A DNA stretch of 64,000 nucleotides from Streptomyces sp. NBC_01341 (GCF_035946055.1 NZ_CP108364.1:62001-126000); one strand, 5' to 3'; counted from the stretch's first letter, positions 1 to 9,836 are shown. Numbers and translations: made by a program. The notes: generated by a model from the letters alone, not told the origin.

Positions 1-19
1 ACCGCATACGGCTGACTGG

Positions 20-325
20 TCACCGGCGCTTTCTCCGGATCTCCTGCAGGTCCATGAAGGCGCTGTCGTCCCGACCTGAGTCGAGGAACGCGTCCACTGT
101 CGGCGCGGAGGCGAGGCGAGCCTGCCAGACCTGAATGACTTCGTACAGCGCACCGAGCGAAAACGTCCGGCGTGACTCCTCGAGGGCGGCCGCCCACTCC
201 TGCTCGAAGGCCGGCACCCACCGCGTGGAGCGGCGATCGGCGCGCAGCTGGGCGAGCAGCTCGGCCGGAGCTCCTGGAGCGGGGGCGTAGGGCGTGACGG
301 GGGCGTGGTCAGGCTGCGCGCTCAT
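20..325 (-). CDS. DUF6247-like small protein, possible antitoxin
   Basis: A 101-residue soluble protein with no signal peptide. The Ala/Pro-rich N-terminus leads into a predicted helical region containing WVPAFEQEWAAALEESRR, which resembles what I recall of the DUF6247 proteins of Streptomyces. Those are often placed just upstream of a RelE/ParE-type toxin gene, so a toxin could start to the left of position 20, outside the window; that is inference. I chose the internal ATG at 325 (MSAQPDH) because the longer reading to 400 adds a low-quality Pro/Trp-rich stretch. The left end of an insertion sequence lies about 90 bp upstream, so the native promoter may be disturbed. Confidence 0.55.
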   Translation of the reverse strand: MSAQPDHAPVTPYAPAPGAPAELLAQLRADRRSTRWVPAFEQEWAAALEESRRTFSLGALYEVIQVWQARLASAPTVDAFLDSGRDDSAFMDLQEIRRKRR

Positions 326-415
326 CGGCTTGTCCCTCCCGGGAGGTTGATGCCACCACGGTACGCGCGTCGGGGGTCCGTGGATGGGGGCATGGAACAT
401 TGCGGCAGCCCCGCT

Positions 416-1459
416 CTAACGAGCTGGTGCGTGATTGCGTTTGAGACGTGGATGCCTGACCGGGGGGTTTTTGTCAGTCGGTGGTGTTGCGGTCGGAGAC
501 GAGGCCGGCGATGGCCCGGTAGGTGGCGGGCAGGTTCTCCCGGCGGTGGGTCCAGCGGACCAATTGCTTCCAGCGTTTGTGATCGGCGAGGGCGTGTTCG
601 ACGGTGATGCGCTTCGAGGAGTGCCGGTGCCGGGCTCGTAGGCGGGCTTCGAGGACCTCGGGAGGGCTGATCTTGTTTCCCTTCCTCGGCGGCGTCACCG
701 CTTGGCCGGGATGGTCGCGGCGGAGTCCGAGGTAGCCGTCGTCCAGGAGGACTTCCACGTCGGAGAAGTGCTGGAAACAGGTACCGATGCCCTCGTTGCG
801 TGCAGCGGTCGCGTCATGCATCCGCCCTGGTCGCAGGGCGTCGGTCCAGAGCGTGCGGCCCTCATGGTCGGCAACGACGGTGGCCTTCATCGTGTTCTGC
901 TTCTTCTTCCCCGAGACGAAGACACGGCGTCCGCCGCGGCCGGCCGGGGGCCGGCGGACCTGGACTTCGGTGGCGTCCAGCCGCAGCTCGATGTCTTCGG
1001 CCTGGGCGTATGCGAACACATCCGCCAAGGTCCGCAGCCGCAGGCCGGGCCGGTCCGGGACCGCACATCCCCGCTCGGCCAGCAGCCCTCGCATCTCGCC
1101 GATCGCACGGGTGATGGTAGAGCGGTCGACGTCGAACAGCAGCCCCAACGCTGCATGCGGCAAATCGTGCCGCAGATGAATCAGCGTGGCCACGAGCCGG
1201 TCGACGAACACCAGCCGATGCCGGACACCGGCTCCTGCCTCACGCTGCCTGGCCCCGCCGCGGGCTTTGTGACGACGCCCCTCGACCACCGCCTGCCAAG
1301 GGTCGGCCAACTCCTCAACCAGGTACGCGAGATGCCCCCGAGAAACCCCTGTGAACACCTGATGCGCGAGAACCGTCCGACTGACCATGATCGCCACATC
1401 CGGATCATGCCACCCACCAGCAAGAACACCTCACGCGCAATCACGCACCAGCTCGTTAG
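416..1459 (-). mobile_element. IS5-superfamily insertion sequence, apparently intact
   Basis: The element is bounded by perfect 24-bp terminal inverted repeats at 416-439 and 1436-1459; the outer end reads CTAACGAGCTGGTGCGTGAT. It holds one transposase gene filling nearly the whole element. Total length of 1,044 bp suits a single-gene IS5-type element. No long target duplication is obvious; CTAA/TTAG at the edges would allow a short TA-type target. It separates the DUF6247-like gene from the SRPBCC gene. Confidence 0.85.
474..1397 (-). CDS. IS5-family DDE transposase (Tnp_4 type)
   Basis: A 307-residue transposase. The N-terminal half has a helix-turn-helix (LPHAALGLLFDVDRSTITRA, about residues 79-98). 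The C-terminal half is a DDE_Tnp_4-like catalytic core: first Asp in LRLDATEVQVRRP, second in LLDDGYLGLRRD, and the Glu in ITVEHALADHKRWKQL. A basic stretch around FVSGKKKQNTMK follows the first Asp, as usual in this family. The reading frame is uninterrupted and the gene is centred between perfect inverted repeats, so it is probably functional. The start could be the ATG at 1397 or the one at 1388. Known family role: cut-and-paste transposition of its own element. Confidence 0.88.
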   Translation of the reverse strand: MAIMVSRTVLAHQVFTGVSRGHLAYLVEELADPWQAVVEGRRHKARGGARQREAGAGVRHRLVFVDRLVATLIHLRHDLPHAALGLLFDVDRSTITRAIGEMRGLLAERGCAVPDRPGLRLRTLADVFAYAQAEDIELRLDATEVQVRRPPAGRGGRRVFVSGKKKQNTMKATVVADHEGRTLWTDALRPGRMHDATAARNEGIGTCFQHFSDVEVLLDDGYLGLRRDHPGQAVTPPRKGNKISPPEVLEARLRARHRHSSKRITVEHALADHKRWKQLVRWTHRRENLPATYRAIAGLVSDRNTTD

Positions 1460-1530
1460 TCTCCTTGGGCTGCAGCCTCATCTGCTGGAGACGCCTGAAG
1501 AAGTTCGGATCATGAATCTGCACTGCAGTT

Positions 1531-1977
1531 CTAGGAGTTACGGCTCACGATCGAGTTGGCGTATGACGCGAGATCCTGGACCCAAACCTGCAGACGCCGT
1601 CTCCTGAGCATGTCCAGGAGAGGGAGGGTGTGTCGGTAGGTCGCTGACCAGGTGATGTCGGTGCCGCCATGGGAGGCTCGGGCCAGGTCCACAGACCCTC
1701 GATGAGAGGTGAACAGACCTGCGGTCTGTTCGTAGCTGAACCGCTGGTCGGGAATCATCTCGACGACGCGCTCGCGGCAGCACACACGCCCAGTATGGGA
1801 ACGGATGGTGCGCAGGTCATCCACGCGTGCCGGCCGGTCGACTCCCGCAGGCACATCCCACTCGATGTCGGCGTGGGCGGACCACAACGGCCAGGATTCT
1901 GCATCCAGGAGCGCCGCGTAGACGATGGCGGCAGACGCCGATGAGTGCGAAGAAGCAGTAACAGCGAGGGACGACAC
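1531..1977 (-). CDS. SRPBCC (START/polyketide cyclase-like) family protein
   Basis: A 148-residue soluble protein. The N-terminus (SSASAAIVYAALLDAESWPLWS) is the usual first strand and helix of the SRPBCC fold, in which a hydrophobic cavity binds lipids or aromatic ligands. The middle (RERVVEMIPDQRFSYEQ) and the C-terminal helix (RLQVWVQDLASYANSIV) fit the same fold and length. The ligand cannot be inferred. The gene is boxed in between two insertion sequences, and its 5' end is about 45 bp from the left end of the ISAzo13 element, so the original upstream region is gone. No partner gene is visible. Confidence 0.75.
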   Translation of the reverse strand: MSSLAVTASSHSSASAAIVYAALLDAESWPLWSAHADIEWDVPAGVDRPARVDDLRTIRSHTGRVCCRERVVEMIPDQRFSYEQTAGLFTSHRGSVDLARASHGGTDITWSATYRHTLPLLDMLRRRRLQVWVQDLASYANSIVSRNS

Positions 1978-2022
1978 CCCAACAAGGGTAGACCGCGTCT
2001 CACCATGATCGTGTTACGAGCT

Positions 2023-3780
2023 CTAAGGGCTTGCCGGGAATCAACACGTCGGTTTGATCTTGGTCGTGTCGAGGTCGAGGAACCTCGCGATGTCGACTGG
2101 TGTGCGGAATCGGGCGGTCGAGGCAGGGATGTGAATGCCGTGGGCTTTCAGGAGGGGGCGGACGTCTTTCGCTGCGCGACTGATGGTCATGGCGGTGGTG
2201 TTGAAGAGCTGCCCCAGGAGGTCCATGGTTGCGAGTTTTCGCAGGTGAAGCACGGTGACCAGGACCCGGTCGGCTGAGGTGAGCTTGGCCTTGGCACCGG
2301 TGCCGGGGGCCACCAGGCGCTCGTGGCCCCGGCGTGCGCGGAGCACTTGTTCGCGTTGGTCCTCCATCGCTGGTGTCAATGAGTCGATGAGTTCGCTGAG
2401 CTGTCGGCGGGCCATCCCGGTCAGTTCCGGGTCCTGGAGTGAATGCCGCGTGAGGTGAGTCGGTCTGCTCGCCAGGGCCTCGCCCGGTGTGCTGCTGGCG
2501 GTCGCCGTGTCCATCGGATGCTGGGGGTGGAGGGTGTAGTTCCAGTCGCCGTGGAAGCGATGGCGGTTGATGGGCAGGGCGGCGATCTCGTCGTCGCTGA
2601 CGCGGATGCCGGTGGGGTACTCGCCGCTGTCGAGTTCGGCATGCACGGTGAGACCGGTGCGGCTGGTGGTCGCGGCGATGGTCTGAATCATGACTTCGTG
2701 GCTGGTCAGGGGTCTGCCTCGCCAGTTCATGGTGATGTGGGAGAACAGCCGGTGCTCGATCTTGTTCCACTTAGAGGTTCCGGGCGGCAGATGACACACC
2801 GTGATTTCAAGGCCGGTCTCTGCAGCGAGGTCGGCGAGGTGGACCTTCCAGCCGCGGGTGCGGTAGCCGTTGGAGCCCCCGCCGTCAGCGGTGATCAGCA
2901 GCCGGCGGGCACGGGCATAGTCGTGTCGGCCGCGAGCCTGCCACCAGCGTCGGATCGAGGCGACGGCGAACGCCGCCGTGTCGTGATCGGTGCCGATGCT
3001 GACCCAGCCGGTGTTCGCTGCCATGTCATAGATCCCGTACGGAATCGCCTTCTCGGCCTGGCCTGGGAAGTCGTGGGTCTTGACCCTGACGGGTTGCCCT
3101 GCGGGCTGCCATTCGTGCCCGGCGTTCTTGTAGTCGCCGATCAGTTCCTTCTTCTTGCTGTCCACACTGATCACCGGGTCACCGGCGTCCCTGTGATCTC
3201 GTGCCCGCTCGTTGAGGTAGCGGAACTGGGCATCCCTGTCGGGGTGCTGAGCACCCTCGATGGTCTTGGCGTTGGCCTGCAGACTGAAGCCTTCCTCCCG
3301 CAGCAGGCCGGCGACCGTGTCGGCGGAGACCCGATGGCCCTGCCGGGTCAGCTCCGCTGCCAGCTTCCGGGTCGACTTCGTCGTCCACCGCAGCGGCGAC
3401 ATCGGGTCGCCCCGCTCGTCGGGCTCGACCAACCCAAGCAAAGCCGGCCGCAGCCCGGGATCAAGGTCCGCTGCCCTCTTCCGGCCCCCACCAGGACGAC
3501 GAACTCGCCCCAACAACACCTGACCAGACTCCAGTTCGGCCACTCCGCGCGAGACTGTGCCCTCCCGAACCCCGGCCGCGGCGGCAACGAGTCTGATCCC
3601 ACCGTGCCCCAGCGAAGTGCTTCCGCCCCTATGGCCAGCCGACGCTGACGCTCATCGAGATACGGCAACAACACCTGGAACTTCGCCGCCAGGACATCCT
3701 CGGCCCCCTCCGGTCTCCCCATACCAGAACAACGAGGCCGACAGCTGGAAGCCACGACTTGATTCCCGGCAAGCCCTTAG
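2023..3780 (-). mobile_element. ISAzo13-family insertion sequence, transposase frameshifted
   Basis: Perfect 22-bp terminal inverted repeats at 2023-2044 and 3759-3780 (outer sequence CTAAGGGCTTGCCGGGAATC) bound a 1.76-kb element with a single long transposase gene. The transposase stop codon lies inside the left inverted repeat. The last three bases of the right end are shared with the left end of the next element, so the second element landed exactly at the edge of this one. Confidence 0.85.
2041..3722 (-). pseudogene. ISAzo13-family transposase, one-base frameshift near the N-terminus
   Basis: The N-terminus (MGRPEGAEDVLAAKFQVLLP at 3722) is in one frame. The rest (GIRLVAAAAGVREGTV onward) is in another. 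The switch lies about 3615-3630, where one missing base would restore a join between the two halves. The downstream frame keeps the catalytic region: VISVDSKKKELIG (first Asp), LLITADGGGSNGYR (second Asp), and KWNKIEHRLFSH (Glu). A C-terminal extension of about 160 residues after the typical HGDWNYTLHP segment contains a second HTH-like region (LLGQLFNTTAMTISRAAK). Unless the shift is programmed or a sequencing error, the element cannot make a full transposase. The shortened frame from the ATG at 3543 lacks the DNA-binding N-terminus. Confidence 0.75.
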
Positions 3781-3833
3781 GAGCTGTCCGGCCGATCATG
3801 TGACTGTCGCCTGGTCTGCTCGTTGTTTCCGTT

Positions 3834-4777
3834 ATGGGGCAGGGAGAACGTGGCGATCTGTCGGACGCCGAGTGGGAGCGGCTGCGGCCGTTCCTGCCGG
3901 TGAGCAACGGTCGGTGTGGGCGGTGGCGTGATCATCGACAGGTGATCGACGGGATTCTTCACCGGGTTCGGACCGGGGTTCACTGGCGTGATCTGCCAGA
4001 GCGGTTCGGGCCGTGGAAGACGGTCTACGAGTGCCATCGGCTTTGGTCTGCCGACGGAACCTGGGAACGGCTGCTGCAGCAGGTCCAGGCCGCGGCCGAC
4101 GCGGCAGGGGAGATCGACTGGGACGTCTCGGTGGACTCCACCATCGTGCGCGCGCACCAGCACGCGGCCGGCGCCCGCATCGATCCCCCACCGGCTCTTG
4201 CCGGCTCAAAGGGGGACGAGTCGTTGGAACACCAGGACGAAACTCCGTGGCAGAGCCTCGGCGGCCGGCTGGTGGAGGTGGTGCGGGAGGCGAGGGCCTG
4301 GGTCGTTCGCGTGGCGGCTTCACCAGCAAGATCCACCTGAGCGCGGACGGCCGCTGCCGCCCGCTGTCCCTGATCGTCACGCCGGGGCAGCGAGCCGACT
4401 GCACCCAGTTCATACCGGTGCTGGAGAAGATCCGGGTCCTCCGGCTCGGACCTGGCAGGCCCCGCAAGAAACCCGACAGCATCGCAGCCGACAAGGCATA
4501 CAGCAACGGCCCTTGCCGCCAGCATCTGCGACGGCGCGCCATCCACCACACGATCCCGGAGAAGGCCGACAGCCAGGCCGCCCGCCTGCGCAAAGGATCG
4601 CAAGGTGGCCGGCCGCCGGGGTTCAGCGAGGAGCGGTACAAGAAGCGCAACACCGTCGAGAGGGCCATCAACAGGCTAAAGAACTCCTGCGCCGTCGCGA
4701 CCCGTTACGACAAGCGCGGCTACGTCTTCCTCGGCACCGTCACCGCAGCCGCACTCTTCATCTGGCTGCGCACCTGA
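3834..4777 (+). CDS. IS5-family transposase made by frameshift (orfA/orfB)
   Basis: Two overlapping frames together encode one IS427-type transposase. The first (3834-4340, 168 residues) has the N-terminal DUF4096-like domain (LSDAEWERLRPFLP, GVHWRDLPERFGPW) and the first catalytic Asp in DVSVDSTIVRAHQH. The second, shifted by -1 relative to the first, carries RSRGGFTSKIHL, the second Asp in IAADKAYSN, and the Glu region RNTVERAINRLKNSCAVATR. The join is near 4290 in a G-rich stretch. Programmed -1 frameshifting is known for this IS group, so the arrangement is probably normal rather than damage. The first frame alone would give an inactive N-terminal protein. Confidence 0.8.
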
Positions 4778-4792
4778 CCGGGTGCCAGGAGC

Positions 4793-5095
4793 TCAACTCA
4801 CCGAGGCGCCCGGCGCCAACCCCAAGCCCGCTGCCGCGAGGAAGTCCTCAAGGCTGATGACGCCGTTGCCGCTGCCGTCGTCCCATTCGATCAGGAGCCC
4901 GGAGAGGCCCTCGTTCCAAGACGCCGGCGTGTCAGCGTCGTCCTCAGGGCCGGGATGCCACTCGACGCAGCCCTCACCATGCCGGTATCGGAGATACAGG
5001 TACTGGCCGTCCGCCGTCCAGGCATCCCACTGCGACGGGTATGCGGAGCACGTCTGCACAACCCGCCTCAGCTTCCCACCCTCATCCGTACTCAT
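4793..5095 (-). CDS. Hypothetical protein carried inside the IS5-type element
   Basis: A 100-residue protein of unknown function, with no signal peptide or membrane segment. It has a Trp/Tyr-rich core (PSQWDAWTADGQYLYLRYRH, then EWHPGPEDD) and an acidic C-terminus ending in an EF-hand-like or loop motif (WDDGSGNGVISLEDFLAAAG). Similar short hypothetical proteins are familiar from Streptomyces genomes, but I know no role for them. I chose the ATG at 5095 (MSTDEGG); an upstream ATG at 5173 is also possible. It is convergent with the transposase, 15 bp from it, and lies within the terminal inverted repeats, so it may travel with the element. Confidence 0.55.
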   Translation of the reverse strand: MSTDEGGKLRRVVQTCSAYPSQWDAWTADGQYLYLRYRHGEGCVEWHPGPEDDADTPASWNEGLSGLLIEWDDGSGNGVISLEDFLAAAGLGLAPGASVS

Positions 5096-5208
5096 CCGAC
5101 GATGGTCGCGCAGCACCAGGTGTCCAGCAATCGACTTCAGACCGTCGCTACAGGCTCCCCAAGCAGCAGCCATACGCACGCCATCAATGATCGGCCGGAC
5201 AGCTCCTA

Positions 5209-6014
5209 GGGCATGGTGCGGAGGAGCGTCCAACGAGGGACCCACCCCGCACACCACCCCCACCGCGAACTGGCCCGTGCTGCCCCTCCGAGCACCCTCA
5301 GCAGGGTGGTCGGGGGTGCGGGGGCAGAGCACCCACTGTCTTGACCTGAAAACGTCGATCCATGCTGTGCCATGACTTCGCGAGCTCGTACATTCGGCCT
5401 GTTCAATCGTGTACTGCCGAGTGTCTGTATCTGGCCTGGGAGTCGACAAGGGCTGATTGAGCTGCCCATCTGTCGTCATCCTGCAAGCTCCGAACAGCTA
5501 GCGGCTCCGGATGGCCTGGTACCCACGGTCACGTGCGTCACCAGTTCCCACCTCCGTCCCCCCACGTATCACCGGCCTCGACGCGCGTCGCTCCTTGGAC
5601 GCGCCTGCCTTGGAGGAAGGTCTACCGTTAGAAGGGGACTGCGCAACTACCCTTTCCCACAGTCAATTTGATGCCGCAAAGCGACTTACATCACCTTGAT
5701 AATTCCATGGGTGACAGGCCGTCATTCTTTGGCTTCCCCTGCATCTGACGATAGGTCAGTTCTGGACGATCGCACGCAAGCGATCGCGAAGGAGCACTGC
5801 GATTTTTTGGCGGCCCCGACTGCCACCTTGTCGGGATTCGATAGATGCCATCGCGGATCCAGAGCGACAAGCGGTCCAATCTGTCTACTTCTAGCCACTC
5901 ATTACACCATCCGTCTGACCTGCACTTACTCGCCACGGCGTGACACACGTCACCATTGACCGAAGCCGATCCACCCGCACATATTTACAATCATAAAGAT
6001 CATGTAAGCGTAGG
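5209..6014. other. Intergenic region upstream of the LamG gene
   Basis: No convincing gene on either strand; the open frames lack Streptomyces codon bias. The part nearest the LamG gene is noticeably more AT-rich (for example around 5690-5720 and 5980-6010), which fits a promoter region, but I cannot point to a secure -35/-10 pair. Confidence 0.5.
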
Positions 6015-9000
6015 GTGAGATTTGTGAAAATTGGAGTGTGGCGCTCTACGCGCCACAGAGTCGGCCTGTTGGCCGCTGCGACGATCGTCATCGCGGCATT
6101 GCCACCTCTGACCGACGGAGCGTCAGCTGCACCACAGCCAGAAGCCGCAGCAGCTTTGACGCCGGAATCTGAGGCAGCGGCGCGCGCGGGCGAGACAGGA
6201 AAGCCCGTAGAGGTCGACGAAGCCCGCAGTGAGACCTCGCAGACCTTCGCCAACCCGGACGGTACGTTCACGCAGACAATGAACGCCGCACCGGTGCGAG
6301 CCCGTGGAGGCAATGGTTCGTGGGCGGCGATCGACACGACTCTTGAGCGCACAGCGGGCGGTCGTATCGAAGCACGCTCGACGACCGCCCAGGTCTCCTT
6401 CTCCGGCGGTGGGCCAGGCAGCGCCATGGTCAACTTGCAAAGGGACGGCAAGTCCCTGACCTTCGGGTGGCCTGATGCGCTGCCTGAGCCGACGCTCGAC
6501 TCGGATGCCGCGACGTACGCAGAAGTTCTGCCAGGCGTGGACCTGCAGCTCACTGCGACCAGCACGGGCTTCTCCCAGGTCCTTGTCGTCAAGACAGCGA
6601 AGGCCGCCGAGAACCCCGAGCTTGAGCGGCTACGGATGGCCGTAGCGGCCACGGGGGTTCGTATGCTGCCGGGGGATGGTGGCGGCCTGCGCTTCGTCGA
6701 TGGCGATGGGGCCAAGGTCTTCGAGGCCCCCGCTGGCAACATGTGGGACTCGGCTGGAGATATCACCCCGGTCGCCAAGGCCCAGAGCGGTGCTCGCGCA
6801 GCTCAGCACGCCATGGCTGAAGGCGAGGAGTCCGCCGCAAATCAAGCCAACCCGGAAGCTGCGTCTCAGGGCCCAAGCAGCGGCGACAACACAGCGACGC
6901 TGCCAGTGAAGATCACGGACGGCGGCGTGGAGATTGCGCCTGACCTGGAGCTTCTACGTGGTTCGGATACCGTCTTCCCCGTCTATGTCGACCCTCCAGT
7001 CTCGGCTCTGGTGCGGTCCGACTGGACAGCGCTGTCCTCGGATGGTGACAAGTTCTGGGAGTTCAAGGGCGACAAGGGCACCGGGTACTGCAAGGACTAC
7101 GCCGGCTACCTGTGCTCATCCACGCCGTACAGGCAACGTCTGTTCTTCGAGTACCCGCTTGCCTCTCTGTACGGCAAGAAGGTCGTGGACGCGACGTTCT
7201 CCGCGTACCAGACCTGGTCGTTCACCTGTACACCACGTTGGTACGACCTGAGCCTCCTGGAATACAGGAGCGCCGGGATCTCCTCTACCACTACGTGGGG
7301 ATCACAGGCGGCCAAGGTTGATCTGATGGGTGACCGAAACGTCGCAAATGGGAGGGGATCGCTGTGTAGCCCGTCCCAGCCTTCAGACTGGGTGGACTTC
7401 AGCGACAACGTGAAGGACCCGGATGAGGCGAACGAGAACCTCACCCCGACCGTCCAGCAGTACATCACAGACAAGAAATCTCAGATCACCTTCGCGCTGA
7501 ATCCGCACGACGAGGATTCGACTGCGTCATGGGCCCGATTCCGAGACGACGCCAAGCTGTCTGTGACGTACGTGTCCCCGCCGAACACGCCGTCAGGAGC
7601 CTCTCTGGGAGTCAGGCAGGGCACTACTGGCACCAAATGCGGTACTGCGACCGCCCCGTTCGTCACCAGCGATACCACCCCTCAGGTCCTTGCACCCGTA
7701 GGTTCATCGGACGGTGCGCAAGCGCAGTTGCGCTCCCAATTCGAGGTGTGGAAAGAGGGCGCGACTGCGAAGACGTGGGGGGTGAGTTCGCCGAGTACCA
7801 CGTGGGCGGCGCCTTCGATCCGCGGTGCGGACACAAGCGCGCTAGCGGGTCAGACTCTGTACAAGATGCGGGCCCGAACCGAGGCCTACTACAAGACGGA
7901 CCGTGGGGTCACCGGGTCGTTGCTGTCGAGCTGGTCAACTTGGTGCTACTTCAAGGTAGATACCGACAGCCCGCCCGAGCCGCTGATCAGCAGCAAGGAT
8001 CCGAACCTCTACCAGCCCTCGGAGACGCATCCCGCATCCGGTGGCGTGGGAACCAAGGGCACCTTTACCTTCACTCCGGGTGACACGAACCCCTCTACCC
8101 CTGCGATTGACTCCGACGTGGTTTCCTACCGCTACCGGCTGAACAGCAATGCCATTTCTCCTCCCATCACGGTGCCGGTGGGCACGGCCAAGGACGTCGA
8201 TATCACGCCCGACCAGCCCGGTGAGAACGTGATCCGGGTGTGGGGTTACGACGCGGCGGGTCATTCGTCGCTGGAGGGCGAGTACCGGTTCAGGGTGGCC
8301 GGTGCCGAGACGCCTTCCGGTATCTGGCATCTGGACAACGACGGCACGGACAGCGCCACTGCCACACAGCATCCTCTGGTGCCAGCTGGCTCAGCCGCGT
8401 TCGTATCGACGGCTCGTGTCGGCTCTCACGCGCTCAGGTTGAACGGCACCACTGCCTATGCGGCCACGAGTGCGTCGCCTCTGGATACTTCCAAGTCCTT
8501 CACGGTCTCGGCGTGGGTAAGGATTGGTGACGTTTCCCGCAGCCAGACCATTCTGTCGCAAGAGGCACCAACGCTGTCGGCTTTTGCTCTGCACTACTCA
8601 TTCAGCTTGAAGAAGTGGGCGTTCTCACGCTACGCAAGCGACATCGCCGCACCTACGTCCGCTCGTTCGGTATCCGATGCGTCGCCTGTCCCTAACGTGT
8701 GGACTCACCTGACCGGGGTCTACGATGCGGGCGCTCAGACGGTGCAGCTGTATGTCAACGGCAGGGCCCAAGGTGCACCAGTCGCCTTCACCACCCCGTG
8801 GGAGGCCACCGGCCCGATGCAGGTGGGCCGTTTCCATAGCAGTACGGGCTATGTGGAGCCGTTCGTCGGCGATGTGGATGACATTCACAGCTGGTCTCGG
8901 GCTCTGAGCGAAGATGAGGCCGTCGCACACGCGCGGGCCGAGGACACCGATGACAGCGATGGGACGGCCGGCGCGCCCGTCACGGCAAAGGTCGGTGACT

Positions 9001-9740
9001 GGGACGCCACGGACCCCGCCAGGGCCACCGGCACCACCATCGCCGACGCTTCCGCCTATAACCGTGCCATGTCACTGACCGGCGCCACGCTCGGCATCGA
9101 CCCGCAGTCGCTGATCGACCAGGAAATCGATCCGAGTATCCCCTCTCGCCAGGTCATGGCACTGAGCGGCAGTGCCAGTAGTGCGGCCGGGCCCGGTCCG
9201 GTGGTGGACGAGACGGGATCCTTCACCGCCACGGTGTGGGCCCGAGTCGACGGCACCAAGCTCACAGACACGTCCAAAGCCCATACGATTCAGGTTCTCG
9301 GCACGCCGGGCACAACGCAGTCCTCCTGGGGCGTGTGGTACGAGCAGCCAGCAGGAAGCAGCGTCGGGCGCTGGGTATTCGGACGCACGAACAAGGACGC
9401 AGCCAGCCCGGCCACGATCACGGTCGAATCCGGTGCGGCCTCCAAGGACGAGTGGGTGCGTCTGACCGCTGTCTACGATGCGCAGCAGCAGGCCAAGGAC
9501 TCTGCAGGCCAGAGCCAACAGGGGGCCCTCTTCCTGTATGTCGACGCTCAGCGCTTCAGCGACGAGGACGGCGAAGTCTTCGACACCCCCTGGCAGGCGG
9601 TCGGCAAGCTCAACGTCGGCCGTACCTGGAAGGACGGTCTGGCCCAGAACTACTTCCCCGGCTGGGTAGCCGGCATCCGTGTCTGGGCGGGCGCCATGGA
9701 CGAGACCACGGTCGGCGACCTGTACTACGCCGAGCAGTAG
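6015..9740 (+). CDS. Secreted double-LamG domain protein
   Basis: A 1,241-residue exported protein. The GTG start gives a signal peptide (RHRVGLLAAATIVIAALP, cleavage near GASAAP); a GTG nine bases downstream is an alternative. Residues about 60-300 form a beta-rich region often seen N-terminal to DNRLRE/RHS-type proteins (SWAAIDTTLERTAGGRI, FGWPDALPEPTL, YAEVLPGVDLQL). About 320-520 is a DNRLRE-like jelly-roll. Two LamG/concanavalin-like modules follow: about 770-985 (SFTVSAWVRIGDVSRSQTI, VWTHLTGVYDAGAQTVQLYV) and about 1000-1240 (SFTATVWARVDG, EWVRLTAVYDAQQQ). LamG domains usually bind carbohydrate or protein at the surface. It sits just upstream of the RHS toxin gene on the same strand; such pairs recur in Streptomyces, so a joint cell-surface role is plausible. 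A hairpin lies between the two. Confidence 0.85.
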   Translation: MRFVKIGVWRSTRHRVGLLAAATIVIAALPPLTDGASAAPQPEAAAALTPESEAAARAGETGKPVEVDEARSETSQTFANPDGTFTQTMNAAPVRARGGNGSWAAIDTTLERTAGGRIEARSTTAQVSFSGGGPGSAMVNLQRDGKSLTFGWPDALPEPTLDSDAATYAEVLPGVDLQLTATSTGFSQVLVVKTAKAAENPELERLRMAVAATGVRMLPGDGGGLRFVDGDGAKVFEAPAGNMWDSAGDITPVAKAQSGARAAQHAMAEGEESAANQANPEAASQGPSSGDNTATLPVKITDGGVEIAPDLELLRGSDTVFPVYVDPPVSALVRSDWTALSSDGDKFWEFKGDKGTGYCKDYAGYLCSSTPYRQRLFFEYPLASLYGKKVVDATFSAYQTWSFTCTPRWYDLSLLEYRSAGISSTTTWGSQAAKVDLMGDRNVANGRGSLCSPSQPSDWVDFSDNVKDPDEANENLTPTVQQYITDKKSQITFALNPHDEDSTASWARFRDDAKLSVTYVSPPNTPSGASLGVRQGTTGTKCGTATAPFVTSDTTPQVLAPVGSSDGAQAQLRSQFEVWKEGATAKTWGVSSPSTTWAAPSIRGADTSALAGQTLYKMRARTEAYYKTDRGVTGSLLSSWSTWCYFKVDTDSPPEPLISSKDPNLYQPSETHPASGGVGTKGTFTFTPGDTNPSTPAIDSDVVSYRYRLNSNAISPPITVPVGTAKDVDITPDQPGENVIRVWGYDAAGHSSLEGEYRFRVAGAETPSGIWHLDNDGTDSATATQHPLVPAGSAAFVSTARVGSHALRLNGTTAYAATSASPLDTSKSFTVSAWVRIGDVSRSQTILSQEAPTLSAFALHYSFSLKKWAFSRYASDIAAPTSARSVSDASPVPNVWTHLTGVYDAGAQTVQLYVNGRAQGAPVAFTTPWEATGPMQVGRFHSSTGYVEPFVGDVDDIHSWSRALSEDEAVAHARAEDTDDSDGTAGAPVTAKVGDWDATDPARATGTTIADASAYNRAMSLTGATLGIDPQSLIDQEIDPSIPSRQVMALSGSASSAAGPGPVVDETGSFTATVWARVDGTKLTDTSKAHTIQVLGTPGTTQSSWGVWYEQPAGSSVGRWVFGRTNKDAASPATITVESGAASKDEWVRLTAVYDAQQQAKDSAGQSQQGALFLYVDAQRFSDEDGEVFDTPWQAVGKLNVGRTWKDGLAQNYFPGWVAGIRVWAGAMDETTVGDLYYAEQ

Positions 9741-9786
9741 ACCTCCGCTCCCCAACTGCCCTTCTCCGACCGGTCTACTGAGGAGG

Positions 9787-9814
9787 CCGGCGCTCTTTGG
9801 TAACGGAGCGCCGG
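9787..9814 (+). terminator. Hairpin between the LamG and RHS genes
   Basis: A perfect 9-bp inverted repeat (CCGGCGCTC and its complement) with a 10-base loop follows the LamG stop codon by 46 bp. No long T-run follows, which is common for Streptomyces terminators. Confidence 0.55.
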
Positions 9815-9836
9815 GCTCCCGCAGGACGTTTCTGGC

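Larger units (their letters stand above)
3778..5208 (+). mobile_element. IS5-family (IS427-like) element with a passenger gene
   Basis: Perfect 22-bp inverted repeats at 3778-3799 and 5187-5208 (outer sequence TAGGAGCTGTCCGGCCGATC) bound about 1.43 kb. The transposase occupies only the left two thirds. No copy of the repeat follows directly after its stop, so the minus-strand gene at 4793-5095 lies inside the element. The left end abuts and overlaps by 3 bp the right end of the ISAzo13 element. Confidence 0.78.

Noticed and set aside
702..1607. Plus-strand frame of 301 codons
   Set aside because: Complement of the IS5-type transposase, which has HTH and DDE motifs and inverted repeats.
2443..3648. 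Plus-strand frame of 401 codons
   Set aside because: Complement of the ISAzo13 transposase; no domain of its own.
5691..5959. Short frames on both strands in the AT-richer region upstream of the LamG gene
   Set aside because: Poor Streptomyces codon usage and no start signals; more likely a promoter region.
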